64,000 nucleotides of DNA from an uncultured bacterium (GTDB lineage: Bacteria > Krumholzibacteriota > Krumholzibacteriia > LZORAL124-64-63). The position numbers were made by a program, and so were the translations under genes. How positions within the stretch are numbered: the first letter of the stretch is position 1; each line of letters begins with the position of its first letter. The notes beneath the pieces are model-generated. The model saw only the letters and a program-made list of their open reading frames with translations, ran no database searches and was not told where the DNA came from. Positions 47,575 to 57,043 of the stretch are shown one piece after another. The DNA lies in NCBI GenBank assembly GCA_937864225.1, contig CALMJK010000003.1, positions 62,001 through 126,000 of the forward strand, written 5' to 3'.

Positions 47575-48009
47575 ATGCCAGGGATGGAGCCCCGCGCGCC
47601 GAGAGAGGCGACCCGCCGATCCGCCCGTTTCGAGGTCCTCGACGGTGGTCTGGATTTCGAGATCCGGGAACAGGGCGAGACGGTTTGGGTCGCTCTCTCC
47701 GGCGTGTTCGACGCGGGTCGGTTCCGCGAGCTGAGACGTCGCATCGCGCCCGTTCTGCGCCTGCGCGGTCGCCGCCTTGTCCTCGACGGTCGTCGTCTGC
47801 TGCACCTCGATTACCGCTGCGTGCCGGACCTGCTGGCCTGGCATGACAGCCTGCGCTCCTTCAACCACCAGCTCCTGCTGTACGGCTGGAACGCCTACCT
47901 CAAGGCGATCCTCGCGATTGGCGACCAAGGAACAAGGCTCAGTCCCGGTCCGCTGGGCTTGCCTGCCGGCCACGCCAACGCGGCCGTCGAATCGGAGCCG
48001 GCGCGATGA
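47575..48009 (+). CDS. STAS-domain-like protein inside the dcw cluster
   Basis: The 144-residue protein has an STAS/anti-sigma-antagonist-like core: FEIREQGETVWVALSGVFDAGRF, RRRIAPVLRLRGRRLVLDGRRLLHLDY, and SFNHQLLLYGWNAYLKAIL. The segment that carries the phosphorylated Ser in SpoIIAA (DSSG) here reads LDYRCVPDLL, so a phospho-switch is unlikely. The ATG at 47575 follows GGAGGGG. It lies between mraZ and rsmH, which are usually adjacent, and overlaps rsmH by ATGA, so it is part of the operon. It could bind a lipid or protein partner in envelope biogenesis; this is inference. Confidence 0.7.
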   Translation: MPGMEPRAPREATRRSARFEVLDGGLDFEIREQGETVWVALSGVFDAGRFRELRRRIAPVLRLRGRRLVLDGRRLLHLDYRCVPDLLAWHDSLRSFNHQLLLYGWNAYLKAILAIGDQGTRLSPGPLGLPAGHANAAVESEPAR

Positions 48010-48965
48010 TCGCTGCCGGCGCTCACGAACCGGTTCTGCTCAACGAAGTCCTCTCCCTTCTGCAACCCGCGCCGGGCAAGCGCTTCGTGGACGGCACGTA
48101 CGGCTGCGGCGGTCACGCAGAAGCGTTGCTCGCGGGCGGCGCCGAGGTTCTGGGGTACGACCTGGACGCTGCGGCGGTCGCCGCTTGTCGCGCTGTCGCG
48201 AGCCGTCGCCCGGGACTGCGCTGCCGTCACGGGTCCTACCGCGATCTCGTGGCGGGACTGACCGAGGTCGGCTGGGGAGTCGCCGACGGCGTCTTGCTGG
48301 ATCTGGGCGTCAGCTCGCCTCAGATCGACGACCCGGAACGTGGCTTCACCTACCGCGCCGACGCGGAACTCGACCTGCGCTTCGATCGCGCGCGCGGCGA
48401 GCCGGCGCACGAGCTGTTGGCGCGCCTGGACGAGCCGGCCTTGGCCGAACTCATCCGCGTGTGGGGCGAGGAGCGGGGCGCGCGGCGCATCGCGGCCGCG
48501 ATCGTCGCGACAAGGGACCGCGCGCCGCTGCGCACGACCGGGGATTTGCGCGCGGTCGTGGAGTCGGCGGTCGCGAACGGGCCGCATCGCCCCGCGGTCC
48601 TGAGCCGCGTATTCCAGGCGTTTCGGATCGCGGTCAACGACGAACTGGGGGCGCTCGGCGCGGCGCTCGAGGCGATGCCGAGCGCGTTGGCTCCCGGCGG
48701 CGTGCTGGTCGTCATCGCCTACCATTCGCTCGAGGATCGCGCCGTCAAGCGATGGCTGACGCGCGAGAGCCGCGATTGCATCTGCCCGCCGCAATTGCCC
48801 ATTTGCCGCTGCGCCCATCGGCACACCGTGCGCGCTCTCACCGCGCGAGCGGTGCGTCCGCGTGAGGAGGAAATCCGTCGCAACCCGCGCGCGCGCAGCG
48901 CCAGACTCCGCGCCGCGCAACGCTGCTCTGCCTCGTCGAGCCGAGAGGGGATGCCGGTATGTTGA
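48006..48965 (+). CDS. rsmH: 16S rRNA (cytosine-1402 N4)-methyltransferase
   Basis: Methylates C1402 of 16S rRNA at the P site. The 319-residue protein has EPVLLNEVLSLLQPAPGKRF, DGTYGCGGHAEALLA (SAM loop), LLDLGVSSPQIDDPERGFTY, FQAFRIAVNDELGAL and VIAYHSLEDRAVKRWL, all RsmH signatures. The C-terminal tail is rich in Cys and Arg. The start overlaps the STAS-like gene (ATGA) and the end overlaps ftsL by seven bases. Confidence 0.97.
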   Translation: MIAAGAHEPVLLNEVLSLLQPAPGKRFVDGTYGCGGHAEALLAGGAEVLGYDLDAAAVAACRAVASRRPGLRCRHGSYRDLVAGLTEVGWGVADGVLLDLGVSSPQIDDPERGFTYRADAELDLRFDRARGEPAHELLARLDEPALAELIRVWGEERGARRIAAAIVATRDRAPLRTTGDLRAVVESAVANGPHRPAVLSRVFQAFRIAVNDELGALGAALEAMPSALAPGGVLVVIAYHSLEDRAVKRWLTRESRDCICPPQLPICRCAHRHTVRALTARAVRPREEEIRRNPRARSARLRAAQRCSASSSREGMPVC

Positions 48966-49423
48966 GTGCACGGCGATGGCGCCGATCGATCCGTCGTCGC
49001 CCGGGCTGTGCGGCCGCCGGACCCATGGCGCGCACGCGCCGGCTGGCCGGGCAGCCGGCCCTGGCGGTCCTGGCGCTCGGCGGTCTGGCTCTGGTGGCAC
49101 TGACACAGACGACGGGCCTCGCCAACCGGGTCGTCGAAGCGCGCCGGCAACTCGACGCGCTGGCGAAGGAACGGGCGTTCTTGGAGGCGACCATCGGCAA
49201 CCTGGAAGCCGAGTGGAACCGTGTCGCGGCGCGCGACGCCGTGGAAAATCTCGCCGCCCGCGAGTTGGGTCTGATCGCGCCCGCGACGCCAGGCGCCCTG
49301 GTGATCGTGGCCAGCGCCGCGGGAAGCGGGCCGGCTCCGGCCTGGGCGCGCGTGCTCGACGCGGTCGGCGGCGGCGGCGCCGCGGTGACGGCCGCCGCGG
49401 CCGAAGAGGCACGGCGGCCGTGA
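48959..49423 (+). CDS. ftsL: FtsL-type cell division protein
   Basis: The 154-residue single-pass protein has a basic cytoplasmic N-terminus, a transmembrane helix at about residues 33-50 (PALAVLALGGLALVALTQ), and a heptad-like helix (about 53-92: ANRVVEARRQLDALAKERAF, then LEAEWNRVA). This is the bitopic coiled-coil architecture of FtsL/DivIC. Sequence identity in this family is low, so position between rsmH and ftsI is the main evidence. A 50-residue Ala/Gly-rich C-terminal extension is longer than usual. Its stop overlaps ftsI (GTGA). Confidence 0.8.
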   Translation: MLSARRWRRSIRRRPGCAAAGPMARTRRLAGQPALAVLALGGLALVALTQTTGLANRVVEARRQLDALAKERAFLEATIGNLEAEWNRVAARDAVENLAARELGLIAPATPGALVIVASAAGSGPAPAWARVLDAVGGGGAAVTAAAAEEARRP

Positions 49424-51543
49424 GACGCATCGCAGGAGGCAGGATTCGCGTTCTCGAATGGGGCGTGCTGCTGCTGGCGGTCAGCCTGATAGCGCGACTC
49501 GTCGTGATCCAGGTGGCCGGTCACAAACAGTATCTCGCCAAGGCCAAGAACCAATGGGGGCACAAGGAGCCGATCCCGTCGCTGCGCGGGAACCTGTACG
49601 ATCGTGACGGTCGACCGCTGGCGCTTTCGGCGACCACTTGGCGCGTTGGCATCGCCACCTCACGCGTGAAGGATCAGGGGCGCGTCTGCCGCGGCGCGGC
49701 GCGCGTGCTGGGCCTGGACGCGACGCAACTCGAGGCGCGCGTGCGCAAGGCCGGGGGACGCTGGATCAGGCTTGCCCCCGAAGCGGTCCTCTGCCAGGGC
49801 GGGATTGATACGCTGGCATCCCTGGAAGCGGTCACGCTCGAACGCCTCAGCGACCGCGTCTACCCCTTGGACGGCACGGCGGCCTCGTTGATCGGCTTCT
49901 ATCGCCTCGACAAGAGTCGAGACGGCGAACAGGAATTCGCCACCGGCCTCGAGCTCGGCTTGAGCGAAAAATTGAAGGGGCGGCCCGGCTCCGAGTGGCG
50001 CATCGACACCGGCCTGCCGGGTCAGTCGATGGGGACCCAGACCATCGAGGCGCCCGAGCACGGCCGCCATCTGCTGCTGACCCTCGACGTCGATCTGCAG
50101 CGAATCTGCGAGGAAGAACTGGCCCGCGGCATCGACGAGTGCAACGCACGCGGGGGTGTCGTCGTGGTCGTCGAGCCCCACAGCGGCGAGGTGATGGCGG
50201 CGGCCGCGAGTCCGCTGATTCGCGACCGTGCGCGTGAAGGCGGGGATCCCGCCGTATGGACCAATCGCGCCTTCACCGGTTTGTTCGAGCCAGGATCCGT
50301 CTTCAAGGTTTTCACCGCCGCGTTGCTGCTGCGCGCGGGCGCGGTCGACACGGGCACGGTGTTCGACTGCTCCAACGAGGATTTCGGACGCTTTCGCATC
50401 CACAATTCCGAGGAGCATAGCTACGGGCCGTTGAACCTGATGGAGGCGTTCGCGAAGTCCAGCAACATCTGGTTCGCGCGCGCCGTCGGACGTCTCTCGG
50501 CGCGCGACGTCTACGACGGCCTGCGGGATTTCGGATTCGGCGCGCGGATCGCCGCGCCCTACGGGGCCCTCCCGTCCGGCCTGCTGGCCAAGCCCGAGAA
50601 ATGGAACATACGCACCCAGGCCACGCTCGGGATCGGCCAGGAGATCGCGGTCACGCCGCTGCAGCTCGCGCTGGCAGGTTGCGCGGTGGCCAACGGAGGC
50701 CTGCTGCCGGCCCCGCGTTTCGTGCGGGAGGTGAGGGACCACGCCCACCATGTCATCGAGCGCGCGGGCGAACCCCAACTGCGGCGCGTGCTCTCGGAGC
50801 CGCAGGCGCGGCTGTTGCGGCTGGCGATGGCGCGCGCAGTGGGGCACGGCACCGGGAAGGCGGCAGCCGTGTCTTGGACGCGGGTCGGCGGCAAGACCGG
50901 CACCGCCCAGAAGGCGGACGGACCGCGCGGCTACATGCCCGGCGCCTATGTGGCGAGTTTCCTCGGTTGCGTGCCGATCGACGAACCGCGATTGGTCATA
51001 CTCGCGCTTCTGGACGAGCCCGATCGCGCGCATCACTACGCGTCACAGAGCGCCGCGCCGCTCTTCGGGCGCATCGTGGAGGGAATCCGTCGGTCGACCG
51101 ATTGGCTGACGGGGGTCGCGGGACCGGACCCGGCGCTGACCTTGGTCGCGCGACCCACCCCCTCCGCGAGCGTGCCCGATGTTCTCTATCTCACGCCGGC
51201 CGGCGCGGCGGAGGAACTGCGCCGCGCCGGGCTCGCGCTGGGCGGCGGGGGGCGCGGCGGCCTCGTCGTGGAACAAGTGCCGGACGCGGGGGCGCGCTGT
51301 GCGATTGGAGACACGGTCTGGGTCACGTTGGCCAGCGGTCAGCCCAGGCTAGCCTCCGACGGTCAACTCTGTCCCGATCTGCGCGGTCTGTCCAACCGGC
51401 AGGTCGATCGCCTGGCCGCCCGTCTGGGCTTGGCGGTGCACGTGCGCGGCGCCGGCTATGTCGCGCGCCAGGAGCCGGCGGCCGGCGCCGCGCTCGACAC
51501 CGTCGAAGCCGTGACCGTCGTCATGGAGCCGAGATGGAACTGA
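49420..51543 (+). CDS. ftsI: Septal peptidoglycan transpeptidase with PASTA domains
   Basis: Class B penicillin-binding protein of 707 residues. One N-terminal membrane helix (about residues 11-30) is followed by the PBP dimerisation domain (LRGNLYDRDGRPLALSATTW). The transpeptidase domain has the active Ser in FEPGSVFKVFTAALL, SxN in KSSNIWFARAVG and KTG in GGKTGTAQK. The C-terminus carries two PASTA repeats (VPDVLYLTPAGAAEELRRAG and CPDLRGLSNRQVDRLAARLG). PASTA domains recall SpoVD/PBP2x rather than E. coli FtsI. The GTG at 49420 overlaps ftsL. Confidence 0.95.
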   Translation: MRRIAGGRIRVLEWGVLLLAVSLIARLVVIQVAGHKQYLAKAKNQWGHKEPIPSLRGNLYDRDGRPLALSATTWRVGIATSRVKDQGRVCRGAARVLGLDATQLEARVRKAGGRWIRLAPEAVLCQGGIDTLASLEAVTLERLSDRVYPLDGTAASLIGFYRLDKSRDGEQEFATGLELGLSEKLKGRPGSEWRIDTGLPGQSMGTQTIEAPEHGRHLLLTLDVDLQRICEEELARGIDECNARGGVVVVVEPHSGEVMAAAASPLIRDRAREGGDPAVWTNRAFTGLFEPGSVFKVFTAALLLRAGAVDTGTVFDCSNEDFGRFRIHNSEEHSYGPLNLMEAFAKSSNIWFARAVGRLSARDVYDGLRDFGFGARIAAPYGALPSGLLAKPEKWNIRTQATLGIGQEIAVTPLQLALAGCAVANGGLLPAPRFVREVRDHAHHVIERAGEPQLRRVLSEPQARLLRLAMARAVGHGTGKAAAVSWTRVGGKTGTAQKADGPRGYMPGAYVASFLGCVPIDEPRLVILALLDEPDRAHHYASQSAAPLFGRIVEGIRRSTDWLTGVAGPDPALTLVARPTPSASVPDVLYLTPAGAAEELRRAGLALGGGGRGGLVVEQVPDAGARCAIGDTVWVTLASGQPRLASDGQLCPDLRGLSNRQVDRLAARLGLAVHVRGAGYVARQEPAAGAALDTVEAVTVVMEPRWN

Positions 51544-53084
51544 CGCTGTCGCGGCTGCTCGCGGCCTGGCCCGCTCTGCGCGTGGAGGGCGAGTCGGGGG
51601 TGGCCGTGCGCGGCGTGACGACGGACTCGCGCCAAGCCGGCCCCGGCGTCCTGTTCGTGGCGGTTCGCGGCGCCGCGACCGATGGCCACGCTTTCGTGGC
51701 CGACGCCGTCGCGGCCGGCGCGGCGGCGGTGGTCGTGGGCGCTTCGCGCCGCGCGCAGTTGCCGCTCGACGTCGGCGCCGGTCGGCCGGCGGCCGTCGTC
51801 GTGGCCGAGGACACCGCGGGGCTGCCGTCCTTGCTGGCGCGAGAACTCGGCGGGCGGCCCGATGAGCGGCTCGTCGTGGCGGGCGTGACCGGCACCAACG
51901 GCAAGACCACGGTCGCGTTCCTCATGAAGGCCCTGTTGGCCGAGTTGGCGGGGCCGTGCGGCTTGCTGGGCACCGTTCGGTACGACACCGGACGCTCGTT
52001 GCGGCCCGCTCCCCTCACCACGCCCGACGGACCCACGCTGTTCGGTCTCTTCACTGAGATGGTGGAAGCAGGCGCCCGCGCCGCGTCGCTGGAGATTTCC
52101 TCCCACGCGCTCGACCAGCAACGCGCCGCGGGACTGGCGCTCGACGTCGCGGTCATGACGAATCTGGGCCGCGACCATCTGGACTACCACGCGGATCTCG
52201 CCGCCTACCGCGCCGCGAAACTTCGCATCCTGGACTTGTTGCGACCGAGCGCGACGCGCGCGAAAGCGGCGGGCACCGTGGTCTGGAACGCCGCCGATCC
52301 TGCCTTCGCGGCGATTCCGGCGCTGGCCTCGAGTTTGCGGACGATCAGCTTCTCGACGCGCGCGGCGTCATCGGCGGCGGTGGCCGCGGACGTACAGGTC
52401 CTGCGCGCGCAGCTGAACGCCAGCGGCACTCGCCTGGAACTGCTCGCGCTGGGCGAACAGGTGGTCGTCGACAGCCCGCTGGTGGGACGGTTCAATGTGG
52501 AGAACTTGACCGCCGCCCTGGCGGCGGGGGTGGCCCTGGGCTACGCGCCGGCGCGCTGCGCGGCGGCCTTGGCGGGCGCCGAGCAGGTGCCCGGACGACT
52601 GGAGCGAATCGCGCTGCCCGACGGCGCGGTCGCGGTGATTGACTACGCGCACACGCCGGACGCGCTGGCCGCCGCCGCGCGGGCCGGTCGCGAGCTCGCA
52701 ACCGGCCGCTTGCTGTTGGTGTTCGGCTGCGGCGGCGACCGCGATCGGGGCAAGCGGCCCTTGATGGGGGCCGTGGCGGCCCGCGAGGCGGACGCCGTCT
52801 GGATCACGTCCGACAACCCGCGCGGCGAGGAACCCGCCGCCATCTGCCGGGCCATCGCGGCTGGATTCGTCGCCGAAGTCGAGCGCCGCGCCCGGACCGT
52901 CGAAACGATCGTGGACCGGCGCGGCGCGATCACCGCGGCGCTCGCGGCGGCGCGCGAGGGCGATGTCGTGTTGATCGCGGGCAAAGGTCACGAGGACTAC
53001 CAACTGATCGGCGACCGTCGCCTCGCCTTCGACGACCGGCTGGAAGTGCGCAAGTGGATCGAGAGGGAGGGGGGGCATGCCTGA
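51534..53084 (+). CDS. murE: UDP-N-acetylmuramoyl-tripeptide synthetase MurE
   Basis: Adds the third stem residue to UDP-MurNAc-L-Ala-D-Glu. The 516-residue Mur ligase has VAGVTGTNGKTTVAFLM (P-loop, about residue 119), LEISSHALDQQR, MTNLGRDHLDYHADL and IDYAHTPDAL. The TSDNPRGEEP motif is the DNPR signature for meso-diaminopimelate, so the cell wall is probably mDAP-type. The start overlaps the ftsI end by 10 bases, and its end overlaps murF by eight. Confidence 0.96.
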   Translation: MELTLSRLLAAWPALRVEGESGVAVRGVTTDSRQAGPGVLFVAVRGAATDGHAFVADAVAAGAAAVVVGASRRAQLPLDVGAGRPAAVVVAEDTAGLPSLLARELGGRPDERLVVAGVTGTNGKTTVAFLMKALLAELAGPCGLLGTVRYDTGRSLRPAPLTTPDGPTLFGLFTEMVEAGARAASLEISSHALDQQRAAGLALDVAVMTNLGRDHLDYHADLAAYRAAKLRILDLLRPSATRAKAAGTVVWNAADPAFAAIPALASSLRTISFSTRAASSAAVAADVQVLRAQLNASGTRLELLALGEQVVVDSPLVGRFNVENLTAALAAGVALGYAPARCAAALAGAEQVPGRLERIALPDGAVAVIDYAHTPDALAAAARAGRELATGRLLLVFGCGGDRDRGKRPLMGAVAAREADAVWITSDNPRGEEPAAICRAIAAGFVAEVERRARTVETIVDRRGAITAALAAAREGDVVLIAGKGHEDYQLIGDRRLAFDDRLEVRKWIEREGGHA

Positions 53085-54546
53085 GACGAGCTATCCGCTG
53101 CGCGAAGCCGCCGCGGACCTGCGCGCGCGCGGGCAGCTCGCCGGCGTGCTTGTCGCGACCGCGGGCCACTGGCGGTCGCGTCCGGCCGACGACGAGACCC
53201 CCCTCCGCGGCGGTTTCCACGGGGCCGCGCTCGACTCGCGGCGCTTGCGCGCCGGGGAACTGTTCGTCGCGGTTCCTGGGGAGAGGACCGACGGGCGGCG
53301 TTTTGCGGCCGACGCGTTGGCTGCCGGCGCCGCGGCGGTGTTGGCCGCGTCCGGCGGGCAAGCAGCGGCTGACCAGTGCTGGTCGGGTCTGGCGACGCCG
53401 CGCGAAGGGGCCGTGGTCCTGCTGACAGGCGACGCCACCGCGGCGCTCTTGACGTTGGCCGAGAAATGGCGCGCGCGGCTGTCTCTGCGTCTGGTGGGGG
53501 TGACCGGCACGAACGGCAAGACCACCACGAAGGATCTGCTCGCGGCCATCCTGAACGGCAAGGCACCCACCCAGGCGACAGCCGGGAATCTGAACAACGC
53601 GTTGGGTTTGCCGCTCACGCTGCTCAGCCTCGCGCCTGAGCATCGCTTCGCCGTCATCGAGATGGGCGCTTCCGCCGTGGGCGAGATCGCGCGCCTGGCG
53701 CGGCTGGCGCGGCCCGAGATCGGACTCATCACCAACGCGTCTCCCGCGCACCTGCAGCATTTTGGATCCTTGGCGGCGATCGTGCAGGGCAAGGGGGAAT
53801 TGCTCGACGCCTTGCCAGCGGAGGGCACGGCCGTGCTCAACGCCGAAAGTCCGGGATGCGACGCGTGGGTCTCGCGGGCGCGCTGTCACGTGCTCACGCA
53901 CGGTGAAACGGCGGGGGACGTGCGCTGGCGCTGGCGTCCCGCGCCGGATCCCAACCAGGGAGTGCTCGAGTTGGCCGGACGGACCTGGGCCGTGCCGCTG
54001 CCCGGTCGCCACAACGGTGCCAATCTGGCGGCCGCGCTACTGGCCGCGGGCGCCCTGGGCGTCGACCACGCGGCGGCGGCGGCCGGTCTGGGCGCCTTCG
54101 TCGCCTCGCCGCATCGCAGCCGGGTCGAGACGATCGGCGGCGTGCTCGTGCTGGACGATTGTTACAACGCCAACCCGAGCAGCGTCGTCAGCGCGGCATC
54201 CGCGCTGGTCGGTCTGGCCGGCCGCCGCGCCGTGGCCGTGCTGGGAGCGATGGCCGAATTGGGGACGGGCAGCGCGGAGTTGCACTTCGAGACGGGCCGA
54301 CGCGTCGCGCAGGCGGGCGTGCACGTGCTCGTCGCGGTGGGTCCCGAGGCGGCGCCGCTGGCGGCGGGTTTCCGCGACGCGGGCGGACGGGCGCACGCGC
54401 TGGCGACGCGCGAGGAGGCCGCGGCTTGGCTGGTCCGCCACGCGGCGGCCGGGGACAAGGTGCTGATCAAGGGATCGCGCTCGTCCGGCATGGAAGCGGT
54501 GCTCGATGAGTTCCGCCGGAGCGCGACTGGGACCGGCGGCCTCTGA
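53077..54546 (+). CDS. murF: UDP-N-acetylmuramoyl-tripeptide--D-alanyl-D-alanine ligase
   Basis: Completes the stem peptide by adding D-Ala-D-Ala. The 489-residue Mur ligase has ALDSRRLRAGELFVAVPGER in the N-terminal domain, the P-loop VTGTNGKTTTKDLLAAIL (about residues 143-160), NLNNALGLPLTLL, IEMGASAVGEIARL and the C-terminal DDCYNANPSSVVSA with KGSRSSGMEAV. All main MurF motifs are present. The gene follows murE with an overlap. Confidence 0.96.
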   Translation: MPETSYPLREAAADLRARGQLAGVLVATAGHWRSRPADDETPLRGGFHGAALDSRRLRAGELFVAVPGERTDGRRFAADALAAGAAAVLAASGGQAAADQCWSGLATPREGAVVLLTGDATAALLTLAEKWRARLSLRLVGVTGTNGKTTTKDLLAAILNGKAPTQATAGNLNNALGLPLTLLSLAPEHRFAVIEMGASAVGEIARLARLARPEIGLITNASPAHLQHFGSLAAIVQGKGELLDALPAEGTAVLNAESPGCDAWVSRARCHVLTHGETAGDVRWRWRPAPDPNQGVLELAGRTWAVPLPGRHNGANLAAALLAAGALGVDHAAAAAGLGAFVASPHRSRVETIGGVLVLDDCYNANPSSVVSAASALVGLAGRRAVAVLGAMAELGTGSAELHFETGRRVAQAGVHVLVAVGPEAAPLAAGFRDAGGRAHALATREEAAAWLVRHAAAGDKVLIKGSRSSGMEAVLDEFRRSATGTGGL

Positions 54547-54562
54547 ACCGGGAAGGGGCGGG

Positions 54563-55648
54563 ATGTTCTATCATCTGCTCTATCCGCTGCACACGGAATG
54601 GTCGGTGCTGCGGATCTTCCAGTACATCACCTTCCGGGGCGCCTACGCCACCGTGACCGCCCTGCTGATCTGCTTCATTTTCGGAGGCTGGGTCATCCGC
54701 CGCCTGGTGCAATTGCAGATCGGCGAGCGCATCCGCGAGGATGGGCCGGCCAGTCATCAAGCCAAGGCCGGCACGCCCACGATGGGCGGTCTGCTCATCC
54801 TGGCCGCCATCGTGATCCCGACCCTGCTGTGGGCGAACCTCACAAACCGCTTCGTCTTGCTGGCTCTGCTGGCCACGGTGTGGATGGGGACCATCGGCTT
54901 CATCGATGACTGGCTCAAGGTCGTGAAGAAGCGGCCCAAGGGGATGGTCGGTCGCGTGAAGATGGCGGGACAGGTCGGCTACGGCCTGCTCCTCTCGGGC
55001 CTGCTCATGACGGGCGGCGCGGGCGACGCGGCGACCAGCACCTCGTTGCCGTTTCTCAAGAATTTCTTGCTGGACCTGAGTTGGTTCTATCCAGCGCTCG
55101 TCGTCGTTGTGGTCGCCGGGACGAGCAACGCCGTGAACCTGACGGACGGCCTCGACGGCCTCGCGATCGGACTGTGCGCCCTCGCGTTCGGCGCCTTCGC
55201 CGCGCTGTCCTACGTGACCGGCAACCGCATTTTCGCCGAGTATCTCAACATCGTCTACCTGCCGGGCGCGGGCGAATTGACCATCTACTGTCTGGCAGTG
55301 GTGGGCGCCGCGCTCGGCTTTCTCTGGTTCAACGCCCACCCGGCCAGAGTTTTCATGGGCGACACCGGCAGCCTCGCGCTCGGCGGAGCGCTGGGCACGG
55401 TCGCCATCCTGATCAAGCGCGAGGTGCTGCTGGCGCTGATCGGAGGGGTTTTCGTGATCGAGGCGCTGTCGGTGATGCTGCAAGTGGCGTCGTACCGGTG
55501 GCGAGGAGGCCAGCGGGTGTTCCGAATGGCGCCCATCCATCACCACTTCGAATTGCTTGGCTGGTCGGAGACCCAGGTGGTCGTGCGGTTCTGGATCGTG
55601 GGCATTCTGTTTCTGCTCATGAGCCTCAGCACCGTCAAACTGCAGTAA
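54563..55648 (+). CDS. mraY: Phospho-N-acetylmuramoyl-pentapeptide-transferase
   Basis: Moves phospho-MurNAc-pentapeptide onto undecaprenyl phosphate to make lipid I. The 361-residue protein has about ten transmembrane helices and the catalytic loops GTPTMGGLLIL, FIDDWLKVVKKRPKGM, NLTDGLDGLAIG, FMGDTGSLALGG and MAPIHHHFELLGWSE, all with the conserved Asp/His residues. The ATG at 54563 is preceded by GGAAGGGGCGGG. It lies between murF and murD in the standard order. Confidence 0.97.
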   Translation: MFYHLLYPLHTEWSVLRIFQYITFRGAYATVTALLICFIFGGWVIRRLVQLQIGERIREDGPASHQAKAGTPTMGGLLILAAIVIPTLLWANLTNRFVLLALLATVWMGTIGFIDDWLKVVKKRPKGMVGRVKMAGQVGYGLLLSGLLMTGGAGDAATSTSLPFLKNFLLDLSWFYPALVVVVVAGTSNAVNLTDGLDGLAIGLCALAFGAFAALSYVTGNRIFAEYLNIVYLPGAGELTIYCLAVVGAALGFLWFNAHPARVFMGDTGSLALGGALGTVAILIKREVLLALIGGVFVIEALSVMLQVASYRWRGGQRVFRMAPIHHHFELLGWSETQVVVRFWIVGILFLLMSLSTVKLQ

Positions 55649-55657
55649 GGAAAAGAC

Positions 55658-57043
55658 GTGGCGGTGCCCGACGTGGCAGGCGAGTGCTTCCTGGTGCTGG
55701 GACTGGCCCGCAGCGGCTGCGCGGCCGGCGCCCTGTTGCGTCGCCACGGCGCCATGGTGATCGGCTACGACGATGCGCCCGAGGCCGATCTGCGCGCCGT
55801 CTGGGCCGCTCGCGGCCTGACCGACACGGCCGCGGCCGCCTTCGATGAACTGCGCAGCGGGGGCGACGCCGCGGGTCTGGCCCAGCGCCGGCTGGCCGGC
55901 GTCGTGCTCAGCCCGGGTTTTCCGCCGGACCATGAACTCGTCACGGCGCTGCGCGCGCGGGCGCCGCTGTACGGGGAGCTCGAGTGGGCCGCGCGCTTCT
56001 GCGCCGCGTGTCTCGTCGGCATCACCGGCACCAACGGCAAGACCACGACCACCGAACTGGTGGCCCACCTCGCACGTGGCAGCGGTTGGCAGGCGCACGC
56101 GTTGGGCAACGTCGGGCGCCCTCTGAGCCAGCTGGCGGATCAGTTGGGCCCCGAGGCTCTGGCCGTGCTGGAGGTCAGCAGTTTTCAGCTCGAGACGATT
56201 GAGAAGTTTCGCCCGCAAGTTGCTGTCGTTTTGAATCTTGAACCGGATCATCTGGACAGATATCCGGATGTCCGCTCCTATTGGGCCGCCAAGCGGCGCT
56301 TGGTCGAGGCGTTGCCGCCGGCCGGGCAGTATGTCACCTGGACCGCCTGCCCCGAGGCCAGACGCTGGCCTTCGCCTCGTGCGCCCATTCTGTTCGGCGA
56401 GCGTTCCGAGGGCGCGACGACCTGGGTGGAGGAGCGGCGACTGTGCTGCGCCTGGGGCGGGGGCGTGCACGACCTTGCGGCCATCGATGCCCTGCGCCTG
56501 CGGGGAGCGCCGAACCTGCTCAACGCCTGCGCCGCCGTCGCGACCCTGCTGGCGCTGGGGGCCGATCCGCTGGCCTTGGCAAAGAGTCTGCGGCATTTTC
56601 GCGGGCTGCCGCATCGGCAGCAGGTGGTGGCGCGCCGGGGCGGCGTCGTGTTCGTGGACGACTCCAAGGGCACCAACGTCGCCGCCGTGGCGGCGGGGCT
56701 CGCCGGATACGAGCGCGATGTCGTGCTGATCGCGGGGGGACGCGGCAAGGGCGAAGACTACGGCCGGCTGCGGGCCGCATTGGGTCCCGTGAAGGCCGTC
56801 GTGGTGATGGGGGAGGAGGCGCCCGCCATCGCGGCCGCCGTCAAGGGCGCGACGCACGTGGCCAGGGCGGAGGGGATGAGCGAGGCGGTGGCGATGGCGG
56901 CGAGCCTGGCGGAGCCGCGCGGCACCGTGCTGCTCAGTCCGGCGTGCGCCAGCTTCGACATGTTTCGCGACTACGCCGAGCGCGGCGCGGCTTTCACGTC
57001 CGCCGCGCTCGCCGGCGGCGCCGAACCGGAGGAGAGTTCATGA
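55658..57043 (+). CDS. murD: UDP-N-acetylmuramoylalanine--D-glutamate ligase
   Basis: Adds D-Glu to UDP-MurNAc-L-Ala. The 461-residue Mur ligase starts with a Rossmann-like domain (LVLGLARSGCAAGALL). The P-loop is VGITGTNGKTTTTEL (about residues 119-133), followed by ALGNVGRPLSQ, LEVSSFQLETI, NLEPDHLDRYPDV, and the C-terminal FVDDSKGTNVAAVAAGL with LLSPACASFDMFRDYAERG. The GTG at 55658 follows AAGGAAAAG. The stop overlaps ftsW (ATGA). Confidence 0.96.
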   Translation: MAVPDVAGECFLVLGLARSGCAAGALLRRHGAMVIGYDDAPEADLRAVWAARGLTDTAAAAFDELRSGGDAAGLAQRRLAGVVLSPGFPPDHELVTALRARAPLYGELEWAARFCAACLVGITGTNGKTTTTELVAHLARGSGWQAHALGNVGRPLSQLADQLGPEALAVLEVSSFQLETIEKFRPQVAVVLNLEPDHLDRYPDVRSYWAAKRRLVEALPPAGQYVTWTACPEARRWPSPRAPILFGERSEGATTWVEERRLCCAWGGGVHDLAAIDALRLRGAPNLLNACAAVATLLALGADPLALAKSLRHFRGLPHRQQVVARRGGVVFVDDSKGTNVAAVAAGLAGYERDVVLIAGGRGKGEDYGRLRAALGPVKAVVVMGEEAPAIAAAVKGATHVARAEGMSEAVAMAASLAEPRGTVLLSPACASFDMFRDYAERGAAFTSAALAGGAEPEESS

